The notes: a model not told the origin generated them from the sequence alone. DNA of 64,000 bases from RGIG2945 sp045540355 (GCA_045540355.1 JAZQHB010000072.1:62001-126000); one strand, 5' to 3'. Positions 1 to 7,863 are shown, counted from the stretch's first letter. Numbers and translations: made by a program.

Positions 1-50
1 TTCTAACCTCGAAAGCCCAGTGTTTATGCGGGTTTTCAGCGTTTTTGGTA
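1..50. other. sequence just beyond guaA 3' end, possible attachment-site-like region
   Basis: These 50 bases lie directly downstream of the guaA stop codon. They hold an imperfect inverted repeat, GAAAGCCC (11-18) against GGGTTTTC (30-37), with an 11-base loop and no T-run in the guaA direction, so it does not look like a normal terminator. The 3' end of guaA is a known integration site for genomic islands and conjugative elements in bacteria. Whether an island lies to the left cannot be seen from this window. Confidence 0.3.
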
Positions 51-1031
51 TTATTCCCACTCAATTGTGCCGATCGGCTTGGGAGTGAGGTCGAGGAGAA
101 CACGGTTGATGCCGTCAACCTCGTGAGTAATTCTGTCAGTAATGTGGTGGAGAAGCGGGTAGGGGATTTCTTCGATTGTGGCACTCATTGCATCGGTTGT
201 ATTAACTGCACGAATGATTGCCGGCCAACCTTCATATCTCTTGCCGTCTTTAACACCGACACTCTTTGTATCGGGGACAGCGATGAAATACTGCCATACC
301 TTACCTGCAAGTCCGTTTTTATCAAATTCTTCACGGAGAATTGCATCTGCTTCTCTGAGAGCGTGGAGTCTGTCACGAGTGATTGCACCGAGGCAACGGA
401 CACCGAGTCCGGGACCCGGGAACGGCTGACGATAAACCATATTGTGGGGAAGACCGAGAGCGTCACCGACAACTCTTACTTCGTCTTTATAGAGAAGTTT
501 AACGGGTTCGACAAGCTCCATTTCCATGTCTTCGGGAAGGCCACCGACATTGTGGTGAGCCTTAACTCCGTCACTTTCGAGAATGTCAGGATAGATTGTA
601 CCCTGAGCAAGGAAAGAAATACCTTCAAGCTTTGCAGCTTCTTCATCAAATACCTTGATGAATTCGCCGCCGATAATTTTACGCTTCTTTTCCGGGTCGC
701 TGACACCGGCAAGAAGGTTCAAGAAACGGTCTGTTGCATCAACATAAACAAGGTTAGCGTCAAGATTTTTTCCGAAAACCTCGATAACCTGCTCGCTTTC
801 ACCTTTACGCATAAGACCATGGTTTACATGCACATTGATAAGCTGTTTGCCGATAGCCTTGATAAGGAGTGCGGCAACAACAGATGAGTCAACACCGCCT
901 GAAAGAGCAAGGAGAACTTTTTTGTCGCCGACCTGCTCGCGGATAGCTTTGACCTGTTCGTCTATGAAAGCATTTGCAAGTTCAGGTGTGGTGATTCTTA
1001 CCATGCTTTCGGGTCTTACATTTGAATCCAT
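51..1031 (-). CDS. guaA: GMP synthetase, ATP pyrophosphatase subunit (lacks glutamine amidotransferase domain)
   Basis: Converts XMP to GMP: the ATP pyrophosphatase part adenylates XMP and ammonia displaces AMP. The 326-residue product carries the PP-loop motif SGGVDSS (residues 44-50) and ends in the conserved GTIEWE of the dimerisation domain. Bacterial GuaA is usually about 510 residues with an N-terminal class I glutamine amidotransferase; that half is absent here, as in the two-subunit archaeal enzymes. The ATG at 1031 is preceded by GGGAGG at good spacing, while the longer frame would need an upstream TTG without a site. It starts 19 bases after the CofE-like gene, so the two are probably one operon. 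No amidotransferase subunit gene is in the window; it must be elsewhere, or free ammonia is used. Confidence 0.93.
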   Translation of the reverse strand: MDSNVRPESMVRITTPELANAFIDEQVKAIREQVGDKKVLLALSGGVDSSVVAALLIKAIGKQLINVHVNHGLMRKGESEQVIEVFGKNLDANLVYVDATDRFLNLLAGVSDPEKKRKIIGGEFIKVFDEEAAKLEGISFLAQGTIYPDILESDGVKAHHNVGGLPEDMEMELVEPVKLLYKDEVRVVGDALGLPHNMVYRQPFPGPGLGVRCLGAITRDRLHALREADAILREEFDKNGLAGKVWQYFIAVPDTKSVGVKDGKRYEGWPAIIRAVNTTDAMSATIEEIPYPLLHHITDRITHEVDGINRVLLDLTPKPIGTIEWE

Positions 1032-1050
1032 ATTTTTATCCTCCCGTTTA

Positions 1051-2241
1051 TCAGTTTGTGTAGTTATCAAAGTATCCCTGTACGAGAATTACGGGAGTAC
1101 CCTTGTCGCCCGAGCCGCTTGTAAGGTCACAAAGTGAACCTAAAAGGTCGGGAATCTGTCTGGGAGTTGTACCCTGTGATGCCATATTACCGACAAGGTT
1201 TGACTGCTTCGACTTGATGCTTTCTTCGATAGCCTTCTTAAGCTCGTCACCGCTTAAGTCTTTAAAGTCGTTGTCAGCAAGATATTTTAATTTGAGTTCA
1301 TTGGGTGTACCCGCAAGACCGTCGGTATAAGCGGGAGATACGCAGGGGTCTGCGAGTTCCCAAATTTTACCCTGAGGATCTTTGAAAGCACCGTCGCCGT
1401 AAATCATAACTTCGATTTTCTTACCTGTTGCTTCAATGAGGAGCTTTTGTGTTTCGTCAACAAAGCTCTTGCAGTCGCGAGGGAAGAGTTTTATTGTATC
1501 TTCTGTTGACTTGTTTGAGCCTAAAAGACCGAAGTTTTCGTTATAACCGCTTCCGTCAACGGGAGCATTGAGAATACCGTCAAGACTGCAAACGACCTTG
1601 GCACCTGCTTTTTTGAGGATTCTTGCAGTTCTTGCTCTTGTATGAATATCACAGTTAAGAACACAGTCGGTGTATTTTAAAATAGCTGTCGGCTGGTTAG
1701 CAAATATGATTTCAACCTCTGCACCTGCTTCTTTGATGATGTCGCCGTAGTATTCAACATAGTCAACACCTGTGAACTCATGCTTGTTTTCACCGAAGAG
1801 GCGTCTGTAATCTTCAAGTGTGAGTACATCTGAATAGGGGTTAACATCTGTTTCGTCAATTTTATCCAAAGAAACAAGAGTATTTCCGACTTCATCACTG
1901 GGATAGCTGAGCATAAGAACAACTTTTTTAGCACCCATTGCAATACCCTTGAGGCAGATAGCAAAACGGTTACGCGAGAGAATCGGGAAAATAACACCGA
2001 TTGTTTCACCGCCGAGCTTTGCTTTAACATCTTTTGCGATTGCGTTGATATCAGCGTAATTGCCCTGGCTTCTTGCAACGATTGATTCGGTAACTGCTAC
2101 AACATCCTTGTCACGCAGTTCAAAATTTTCACTTGCGGCTGCTTCAATAACGGAGTTTGCAACAATCTTAGGAAGATTGTCACCTTCTCTGATGATGGGA
2201 CAACGAATGCCTCGTGAAACCGTACCGACTTTTCTTTCCAT
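1051..2241 (-). CDS. coenzyme F420-0:L-glutamate ligase family protein (CofE-like), role unknown
   Basis: A 396-residue protein that I assign to the CofE/FbiB-type amide ligase family from its overall sequence (N-terminal region TVSRGIRCPIIREGDNL and the following 'DVVAVTESIVARSQG' block). CofE adds glutamate to F420-0 using GTP, but Clostridia of this type are not known to make F420, and no other F420 gene is visible, so the substrate here is unknown. The ATG at 2241 follows GGAGG; an in-frame TTG 15 bases upstream overlaps that site and is unlikely. It is first gene of a probable two-gene operon with guaA, which may hint at a GTP- or purine-related role (inference). Confidence 0.8.
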   Translation of the reverse strand: MERKVGTVSRGIRCPIIREGDNLPKIVANSVIEAAASENFELRDKDVVAVTESIVARSQGNYADINAIAKDVKAKLGGETIGVIFPILSRNRFAICLKGIAMGAKKVVLMLSYPSDEVGNTLVSLDKIDETDVNPYSDVLTLEDYRRLFGENKHEFTGVDYVEYYGDIIKEAGAEVEIIFANQPTAILKYTDCVLNCDIHTRARTARILKKAGAKVVCSLDGILNAPVDGSGYNENFGLLGSNKSTEDTIKLFPRDCKSFVDETQKLLIEATGKKIEVMIYGDGAFKDPQGKIWELADPCVSPAYTDGLAGTPNELKLKYLADNDFKDLSGDELKKAIEESIKSKQSNLVGNMASQGTTPRQIPDLLGSLCDLTSGSGDKGTPVILVQGYFDNYTN

Positions 2242-2253
2242 GATATCATCCTC

Positions 2254-2303
2254 CAAACGGACTTATCAGTCCGAGTATTAGGGGTAATACAAAAATATTA
2301 CCC
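2254..2303 (-). promoter_or_regulatory. leader with two hairpins ahead of CofE-like gene
   Basis: In the transcript leading to the CofE-like gene there are two consecutive simple hairpins: GGGTAATA/TATTACCC (2282-2303, loop of 6) and CGGACT/AGTCCG (about 2256-2271, loop TATC). The second ends just before the GGAGG site. I do not recognise a known riboswitch; the purine-aptamer core motifs are not evident. Confidence 0.35.
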
Positions 2304-2324
2304 ATTATTTTTTATCACCCGAAT

Positions 2325-2353
2325 ATTATAGCAATATTATCTTGAATTTTCAA
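2325..2353 (-). promoter_or_regulatory. sigma-A-type promoter for CofE-like/guaA operon
   Basis: On the minus strand, TTGAAA (2353-2348) and TATAAT (2330-2325) are separated by 17 bases, about 85 bases upstream of the CofE-like start. Confidence 0.6.
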
Positions 2354-2479
2354 GATTTTATAAAACAAAACTTACATTAAATTACAAATAATCTGATAAA
2401 AAATTTTGTGAAAATTGTAGATAATATGCTTTGATAATATTATTTTAACCAAATCAAATGATTTGATATATAAAATCAC

Positions 2480-2508
2480 TTTACATAAAGCGGAATTTAT
2501 TGTATAAT
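2480..2508 (+). promoter_or_regulatory. sigma-A-type promoter for prfB
   Basis: TTTACA (2480-2485) and TATAAT (2503-2508) with a 17-base spacer, about 35 bases upstream of the prfB start codon. The stretch between this and the divergent promoter at 2325-2353 is very AT-rich and holds nothing else I recognise. Confidence 0.65.
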
Positions 2509-2542
2509 TGAATTTAATAATATTTTAGAAGCGGTGATGATA

Positions 2543-3652
2543 TTGATACAGTTTGAAGAATTAAGACTTGAGTTATTAAATCACGAAGAAAGTCTTAAAA
2601 ATCTCAAAGATGCGATGAAAATCGAGGAGCTTGAGAAGGATATAGCAAACTTGGAAGAACAGACGGCTGATGAAAGCTTCTGGGGTGACCTTGAAAACTC
2701 ACAGAAGGTATTGAAGAAGATCAGCTCAATGAAAAACAAGGTTGCTTCGTACAATAACCTCAACACAAGCTTTGATGATATGTTGACGATGATTGAGCTC
2801 TCCGATGAGGAGGGTGACCTTGATATGCTCGAGGAATGTCAGACGGGTGTAAAGGATTTTGAAGCACAGCTTGAAAAGCTCACATTGTCTACACTTTTAT
2901 CGGGTGAGTATGACTCAAAGAATGCGATTCTGACTTTCCATGCAGGTGCAGGCGGAACAGAAGCACAGGATTGGAATGAGATGCTTGTCAGAATGTATAC
3001 CCGTTGGGGTGAACAACACGATTACAAGGTCAGCACGCTCGACTTTTTAGACGGTGATGAAGCCGGTCTTAAATCGGCAACCTTGCTTGTAGAGGGTGAA
3101 AATGCCTACGGTTTCCTGAAGAGTGAAATGGGTGTTCACAGACTTGTTCGTGTATCTCCTTTTGATTCGTCGGGAAGAAGACACACATCTTTCGCATCGC
3201 TTGAAGTTATGCCCGAAATCGATGACAGTATCGAAGTTGAAATCAGTCCCGATGACTTAAAGGTTGATGCATACAGAGCATCAGGTGCAGGCGGACAGAA
3301 GGTTAATAAGACTTCATCTGCTATCAGAATCACACACTTGCCGACAGGTATCGTAGTTTCTTGTCAGGTTGAAAGAAGTCAGCACCAGAACAGAGAAGTT
3401 GCGATGAGAATGCTTAAATCAAAGCTCATCGAAATTAAAGAAAGAGAACATCTTGATAAGATTGAAGATATCAAGGGTGATCAGAAAGAAATCGGTTGGG
3501 GTAGTCAGATTCGTTCTTATGTATTTATGCCCTATACACTTGCAAAGGACCACAGAACAGGCTTTGAAGTAGGTAACATTCAGGCGGTAATGGACGGTGA
3601 GCTTGACGGATTTATCAATGCTTACCTCAAACAGAATGCAAGCAAGGAGTGA
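2543..3652 (+). CDS. prfB: peptide chain release factor 2
   Basis: Terminates translation at UGA and UAA. The product shows the RF2 anticodon-like tripeptide SPF (about residues 205-207) and the catalytic GGQ (about 250-252) in the usual SGAGGQKVNKT context; length of about 369 residues is normal. I choose the TTG at 2543 because AAGCGGTGAT lies at the right distance; GTG at 2534 and ATG at 2537 overlap that site and are alternatives. The reading frame is continuous through the N-terminal region where many bacteria have the CUUUGA programmed +1 frameshift, so autoregulation by frameshifting is absent. The following gene begins six bases downstream and is probably co-transcribed. Confidence 0.96.
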   Translation: MIQFEELRLELLNHEESLKNLKDAMKIEELEKDIANLEEQTADESFWGDLENSQKVLKKISSMKNKVASYNNLNTSFDDMLTMIELSDEEGDLDMLEECQTGVKDFEAQLEKLTLSTLLSGEYDSKNAILTFHAGAGGTEAQDWNEMLVRMYTRWGEQHDYKVSTLDFLDGDEAGLKSATLLVEGENAYGFLKSEMGVHRLVRVSPFDSSGRRHTSFASLEVMPEIDDSIEVEISPDDLKVDAYRASGAGGQKVNKTSSAIRITHLPTGIVVSCQVERSQHQNREVAMRMLKSKLIEIKEREHLDKIEDIKGDQKEIGWGSQIRSYVFMPYTLAKDHRTGFEVGNIQAVMDGELDGFINAYLKQNASKE

Positions 3653-3657
3653 GCAGC

Positions 3658-4257
3658 TTGGAAATAATCGACATTACTTACGATTTATTTGAAGCACCGA
3701 TATACCCCTCAGACCCCGAGCCGGAATATGAATTTGTGTCAAAAATCGAAGACGGAGCAACTTGCAATCTGTCAACGATTTTTGCTTGCGTGCATAACGG
3801 CACACATACTGATGCACCGTACCACTTTATTGAAGACGGAATTACGGCGGAAAAACTGCCGTTGGAGAATTTTATCGGCGAATGTACCGTGTTGACGGTT
3901 CGCAAGGGTGCGATAACGGGCGAGTATGTCGATAACAATTTCCCCGAATGTGAACGCCTTTTGCTAAAAAGTGAGGGTAAAGCATATTTCACCGATGACG
4001 GTGCTTATGCAGCTGCGGCACTCGGATATAAGCTTATAGGTACTGATAATTTGTCCGTCGGTACTCACGGTGCACAGACAAGACCTCACAGAGCATTTTT
4101 ATCTGAAAATATCAGCATCTTGGAGGGCTTGAAGCTCGACGAAGCAGAGGACGGAAGATACTTCCTTGTAGCACTGCCAATGAAAAACTCGGGTCTTGAC
4201 GGTGCAATCACAAGAGCTGTTTTAATCAAAAGCGATATTGTTTGGTATAGCAAATAA
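3658..4257 (+). CDS. cyclase family (KynB-like) metal-dependent hydrolase
   Basis: About 199 residues with the family metal-binding signature HNGTHTDAPYH (His46, His50, Asp52, His56), found in arylformamidases and related amide or lactone hydrolases that bind Mn or Zn. Substrate cannot be told from sequence; no tryptophan-degradation genes are nearby. The TTG at 3658 is preferred because AAGGAG (3644-3649) lies eight bases upstream, overlapping the end of prfB; the GTG at 3649 overlaps that site. Likely second gene of the prfB transcript and followed by a strong terminator. Confidence 0.85.
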   Translation: MEIIDITYDLFEAPIYPSDPEPEYEFVSKIEDGATCNLSTIFACVHNGTHTDAPYHFIEDGITAEKLPLENFIGECTVLTVRKGAITGEYVDNNFPECERLLLKSEGKAYFTDDGAYAAAALGYKLIGTDNLSVGTHGAQTRPHRAFLSENISILEGLKLDEAEDGRYFLVALPMKNSGLDGAITRAVLIKSDIVWYSK

Positions 4258-4261
4258 AAAC

Positions 4262-4299
4262 AAGCCTGTCGGATAAAACCGGCAGGCTTCTTTAGTTTA
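4262..4299. terminator. bidirectional terminator between cyclase gene and comM
   Basis: An 11-base-pair stem (AAGCCTGTCGG with CCGGCAGGCTT, one wobble) and a 6-base loop, flanked by T-rich tracts on both strands. It serves the convergent cyclase and comM genes. Confidence 0.85.
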
Positions 4300-5832
4300 T
4301 TACAATCCCCAATAATTCTGGTCAAGAATTCTATACATAACCGCTTCGCTGATATGTTCAGAGGTTATTTGCTCTGAACCTGCAAGGTCTGCAATTGTTC
4401 TTGCTGTGCGGAGGATTTTATCGTGTGCTCTTGCTGAAAGTCCGAGGGTTTCGAATACCCTTTCCAAGAGTAAAATCGCTTCTCTGTCAGGGTTGCAGAA
4501 TTGTCTTGTCAGTGCAGGTGTCAGCTTCGCGTTACAGGTGACACCGGTACCTTTATAGCGTTCAAGCTGAATCTGTCTTGCTGCATTGACTCTCTCACGA
4601 ATCACAGCAGATTTTTCACCCGAAGAACGCTTGCTGTTCATGTCCTGAAAACTTACCGCAGGCACTTCTATGTGAATGTCAATTCTGTCAAGCAACGGAC
4701 CTGAAACCTTTGAAAGATAACGGGATGCGGAGTGTTTGGTGCATATACATTGTTTGGTGGGGTGACCGAAATATCCGCACGGACAAGGATTCATTGCACA
4801 AACGAGCATAAATGAGCTCGGATATGTAAAGGTGCCGAGTGCACGGCTTATGGTGATTTCATTATCTTCAATCGGTTGACGGAGTGTTTCCATCGCAAGT
4901 CTTGTGAATTCGGGCAGTTCATCAAGGAACAAGACGCCGTTGTGTGCAAGTGAGATTTCACCGGGCTTCGGAATTGCACCGCCGCCCGAGAGACCTATGT
5001 TTGAAATGTTGTGGTGCGGTGAACGGAAGGGTCGTTTGGTTATCAAAGGGGTGTCTGACCTCAAAAGTCCCGCAACCGAATATATCATTGTAGTTTCCAA
5101 GGATTCCTCAAATGACATCGAGGGGAGAATCGACGGAAGTCTTTTGGCAAGCATACTTTTACCTGAGCCGGGAGGACCGATCATCAGAATATTATGACCG
5201 CCCGCTGCGGCAATTTCAAGAGCTCGTTTAGCGGCATACTGTCCCTGAACATCTGAAAAGTCGGGGAGATCCTCATCGATATTGTCAATCGGTGTTGTAT
5301 TGTGTGCAATTACATCAAGCGGTGCAAAGCCCGTAAGGTGGTCAACAAGCTGAGAAACATGGCTGACAGGATAAATCTCAATTTCGTTAACAACTGATGC
5401 TTCGAGTGCGTTTTCCGCCGGAATGTAGATTTTTCTGATATTGAGGTCACGGGCCTTTATAACCATAGGCAGAACACCGTTGACCCTACGGACGGTGCCG
5501 TCAAGTGATAATTCACCGATAAAAGCGGAATCTGACAAATCACAGTGTAATTGTTCACTTGCTTTTAAAAGTGCAACAATCATCGGCAAATCATAGTGCG
5601 AGCCTTCCTTGCGAATGTCGGCAGGGGCGAGGTTCAGAGTGATTCTACAAACAGGAAATTTGAAAAGACAGTTGACCAATGCAGCATGAATTCTTTCTTT
5701 TGCTTCGCTGACAGATGCATCGGGTAAACCTACGATATCAAATCTCGGCAAGCCGCGAGATGTATTGGCTTCAACCGTTACTTCAAATGATTTAAGCCCC
5801 GAAAGACCTATACTGTTTACTTTGGTAAAAAT
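4300..5832 (-). CDS. comM: YifB/ComM family Mg-chelatase-like AAA ATPase, probable AUU start
   Basis: ComM-type hexameric helicase promoting branch migration during natural transformation in Gram-negatives; role in Clostridia is less clear. Domains: N-terminal ChlI-like/Lon-like domain, Walker A GPPGSGKS at about residues 219-226, Walker B LFLDELPEF, the CPCGYFGHP cysteine loop and a C-terminal lid. With any ATG/GTG/TTG the protein would begin at a TTG inside the conserved GLPRFDIVGLPD and lose about 27 family residues. The frame extends upstream to the TAA of yfbR with no standard start; AAGGA (5846-5842) lies 9 bases before ATT at 5832, giving MFTKVNSIGLSGL..., which matches the family N-terminus and a typical length of 510. 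CTG at 5841 or ATT at 5835 are alternatives. Confidence 0.88.
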   Translation of the reverse strand: MFTKVNSIGLSGLKSFEVTVEANTSRGLPRFDIVGLPDASVSEAKERIHAALVNCLFKFPVCRITLNLAPADIRKEGSHYDLPMIVALLKASEQLHCDLSDSAFIGELSLDGTVRRVNGVLPMVIKARDLNIRKIYIPAENALEASVVNEIEIYPVSHVSQLVDHLTGFAPLDVIAHNTTPIDNIDEDLPDFSDVQGQYAAKRALEIAAAGGHNILMIGPPGSGKSMLAKRLPSILPSMSFEESLETTMIYSVAGLLRSDTPLITKRPFRSPHHNISNIGLSGGGAIPKPGEISLAHNGVLFLDELPEFTRLAMETLRQPIEDNEITISRALGTFTYPSSFMLVCAMNPCPCGYFGHPTKQCICTKHSASRYLSKVSGPLLDRIDIHIEVPAVSFQDMNSKRSSGEKSAVIRERVNAARQIQLERYKGTGVTCNAKLTPALTRQFCNPDREAILLLERVFETLGLSARAHDKILRTARTIADLAGSEQITSEHISEAVMYRILDQNYWGL

Positions 5833-5847
5833 AATAATCAGTCCTTG

Positions 5848-6429
5848 TTATCTTAATTGGTCAAGCGTGAGAGAGTAGCCCTCGATGAAATCTTCCAGAA
5901 AAACTTCGGCCTCTGGCATATTTAATGAATGTATAAGATTTTCTGTACTTTCTGCTGCGGTGCTGAAATCTGAATTACCTGCTTTTTGTTCCTCAATACA
6001 CTTGATAAGTGCGGAAATTTTATCAGCTGCTTTTACGAATTTCCATAGCTCTTTGTCTGTATCCTTGTGGAAGAATAAGTCCTTGTAATCCTCTTTGAGA
6101 TAGTCGGGTAAAAGTTCAATCAAACGCTTGCAAGCAGCGTCTTCAACCTTATCATAAGCAGCCTTAACATCTTCGTTGAAATATTTGACGGGTGTCGGCA
6201 TATCACCGGTAAGAATTTCGGGTACATCGTGATAAATCGCCATAAGAGCAACCTTTTCTGCATTTATATCACCACCGAATCTGCGATTGTGAATGGTTGC
6301 CAGAGCGTGGGCTATCATGGCGACCTCAAGACTGTGTTCGGATAGATTTTCCTTGTGTGTATTACGCATAAGTGCCCAACGGTTTATGTATTTCATTCTT
6401 GAAAGCATAGCGAAAAAATTGCTCGACAA
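5848..6429 (-). CDS. yfbR: 5'-deoxynucleotidase, YfbR-like HD hydrolase
   Basis: Closely resembles E. coli YfbR, an HD-domain phosphohydrolase that dephosphorylates deoxyribonucleoside 5'-monophosphates. Conserved blocks include the N-terminal HLSR-type start, INRWALMRN, ENLSEHSLEVAMIAHALA, FGGDINAEKVALMAIYHDVPEILTGDMPTPVKYFN in pieces; the metal ligands are in SEHS and YHD. The TTG at 6429 has AAGGAG eight to nine bases upstream and gives MSSNFFAMLSRMK, aligning with E. coli; the upstream GTG overlaps the ribosome site. comM follows immediately, starting within 16 bases of its stop, so translation is probably coupled. Confidence 0.92.
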   Translation of the reverse strand: MSSNFFAMLSRMKYINRWALMRNTHKENLSEHSLEVAMIAHALATIHNRRFGGDINAEKVALMAIYHDVPEILTGDMPTPVKYFNEDVKAAYDKVEDAACKRLIELLPDYLKEDYKDLFFHKDTDKELWKFVKAADKISALIKCIEEQKAGNSDFSTAAESTENLIHSLNMPEAEVFLEDFIEGYSLTLDQLR

Positions 6430-6452
6430 AATAATCACTCCTTATAACAGAT

Positions 6453-6481
6453 ATTATAAATATAAAGGCGTATTGTGTCAA
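6453..6481 (-). promoter_or_regulatory. sigma-A promoter for yfbR-comM
   Basis: Minus strand TTGACA (6481-6476) and TATAAT (6458-6453), 17-base spacer: a consensus promoter, divergent from the rpe promoter a few bases away. Confidence 0.75.
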
Positions 6482-6492
6482 CTTTTTAATGC

Positions 6493-6521
6493 TTGACCTT
6501 TTAAAAATAAATTGGTAAAAT
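6493..6521 (+). promoter_or_regulatory. sigma-A promoter for rpe
   Basis: TTGACC (6493-6498), 17-base spacer, TAAAAT (6516-6521), about 30 bases before the rpe start. Confidence 0.65.
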
Positions 6522-6551
6522 TAAATGAATATGTTATCGGGAGGTTTTATG

Positions 6552-7208
6552 ATGATTAAGATTGCACCCTCAATTCTTGCAAGTGATTTTTCGATATTGG
6601 GTGAGGAAGTAAAACGAATGACAGACTGCGGTGCGGACTATATTCATATTGATGTTATGGACGGTAATTTTGTACCCAATATCAGCCTCGGTGCACCTAT
6701 AGTGAAAGCAATAAGAAGATGGACCGATCTTACATTTGATGTGCATCTTATGATAAATGACCCTAAAAAATATGCCCCTGACTTCATAAAAGCAGGAGCT
6801 GATATTATTGTGTTTCATCTTGAGTCACAAAGTGATGTGAATGAAACAATCGGCGTTATTAAAGAAAGCGGTACAAAGGTTGGTATAAGCATAAAACCCA
6901 ATACGCAAGCTGAAGAAATTTTTCCGTATCTTGATAAAATTGATATGGTACTTGTTATGACGGTTGAACCGGGCTTCGGCGGTCAGAGCTTTATGGAAGA
7001 TATGATGCCTAAAGTCAAAAAAATCAAGGAGGAAATCGAAAGACGGAATCTTGATATTGATATTCAGGTTGACGGCGGAATTGCCGAGAATACCATTGAA
7101 AAAGCGGCGAAGGCCGGTGCTAATGTATTTGTAGCAGGAAGTGCTGTTTTTAATGCCGAAGACCCTGCGGAAATGATTGCAAAACTAAGAAAGCTTGCCG
7201 GGGGATAA
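6552..7208 (+). CDS. rpe: ribulose-phosphate 3-epimerase
   Basis: Interconverts ribulose 5-phosphate and xylulose 5-phosphate in the pentose phosphate pathway. The 218-residue TIM barrel shows the family motifs KIAPSILASDF, HIDVMDGNFVPN, DVHLMI, VMTVEPGFGGQ and QVDGGI. GGGAGG at 6539-6544 precedes two adjacent ATGs (6549 and 6552); 6552 has the better spacing. It runs into the 3' end of the convergent mecA-like gene, the two overlapping by 24 bases. In many Firmicutes rpe sits beside the PASTA kinase prkC; here a PASTA receptor lies only 0.7 kb away on the other strand. Confidence 0.96.
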   Translation: MIKIAPSILASDFSILGEEVKRMTDCGADYIHIDVMDGNFVPNISLGAPIVKAIRRWTDLTFDVHLMINDPKKYAPDFIKAGADIIVFHLESQSDVNETIGVIKESGTKVGISIKPNTQAEEIFPYLDKIDMVLVMTVEPGFGGQSFMEDMMPKVKKIKEEIERRNLDIDIQVDGGIAENTIEKAAKAGANVFVAGSAVFNAEDPAEMIAKLRKLAGG

Positions 7209-7754
7209 TCTTTGAATGGCGGAGTCGGGAATCAGGAGTTTCCAATGCTCTTTTGTATGGGCGGCAAAAAGCTCATTTTCACCGACAGCAAAGCTGTATT
7301 GTGACAAAAGCTGCTTGACTTCGGAGAATCCGAAGGTCGGTTGTACTACAAGTCTGTATTTTTTATCAAGTGAATAAAGCTGTGATGAAAACGGTATCTT
7401 GTTATTCAATGCGTTTGCAAGGTCGAAAAGACAGTCGATATTCTCGAACTCGTATGTAAGCTCACGATTTTCCTTTTTAATCTGTAAAAGCTTTTGGGTC
7501 GAGGCGGGATCCATTATGGTGAAAAATAAAAGACAACCGCCTGATAATTTGGGTATAGCTTCAACTATCAGTCGCGAGGTTGGGTCAATATCCTTGTGAA
7601 GTGCGTCGCGAGCTTTATCAAGTATTATGTGAATAACTCTGCGTGTTTCAATGTTGGAATAATCCATATCCTCAAAGGTTATATCGAGCTCTGTCATATC
7701 CTTTGAGCTAAGGTCAACGATGATTTGATTGTTCTCAATAGCTTCAATGTTCAA
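7185..7754 (-). CDS. mecA: MecA-family adaptor protein
   Basis: MecA/YpbH adaptors deliver substrates to the ClpC unfoldase and control competence and other processes. The 189-residue protein has the expected N-terminal substrate-binding segment (MNIEAIENNQIIVDLSSKDM) and a C-terminal ferredoxin-like ClpC-binding domain containing the FENIDCLFDLANAL and YSLDKKYRLVV stretches. TTG at 7754 follows GAGGGAGGG at good spacing; there is no ATG. Its own promoter lies at 7812-7840. The partner clpC is in this window (59.5 kb). The 3' end overlaps rpe antisense by 24 bases. Confidence 0.85.
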   Translation of the reverse strand: MNIEAIENNQIIVDLSSKDMTELDITFEDMDYSNIETRRVIHIILDKARDALHKDIDPTSRLIVEAIPKLSGGCLLFFTIMDPASTQKLLQIKKENRELTYEFENIDCLFDLANALNNKIPFSSQLYSLDKKYRLVVQPTFGFSEVKQLLSQYSFAVGENELFAAHTKEHWKLLIPDSAIQRLSPGKLS

Positions 7755-7811
7755 AATGGTCCCTCCCTCAAGTGCAGTATGCCGTAGCCGATTATCATCG
7801 GTTATATTACT

Positions 7812-7840
7812 ATATTATTACGCAGATGGTATTTGTGCAA
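7812..7840 (-). promoter_or_regulatory. promoter for mecA-like gene
   Basis: Minus strand TTGCAC (7840-7835), 17-base spacer, TAATAT (7817-7812). The leader before the TTG start contains a small CCGAT/ATCGG hairpin. Confidence 0.5.
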
Positions 7841-7863
7841 TGAATAAATAATGGAAAACAGAA

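Noticed and set aside
45..887. 280-codon plus-strand open frame opposite guaA
   Set aside because: Antisense shadow of the GMP synthetase gene; low-complexity translation, no ribosome site, no family resemblance.
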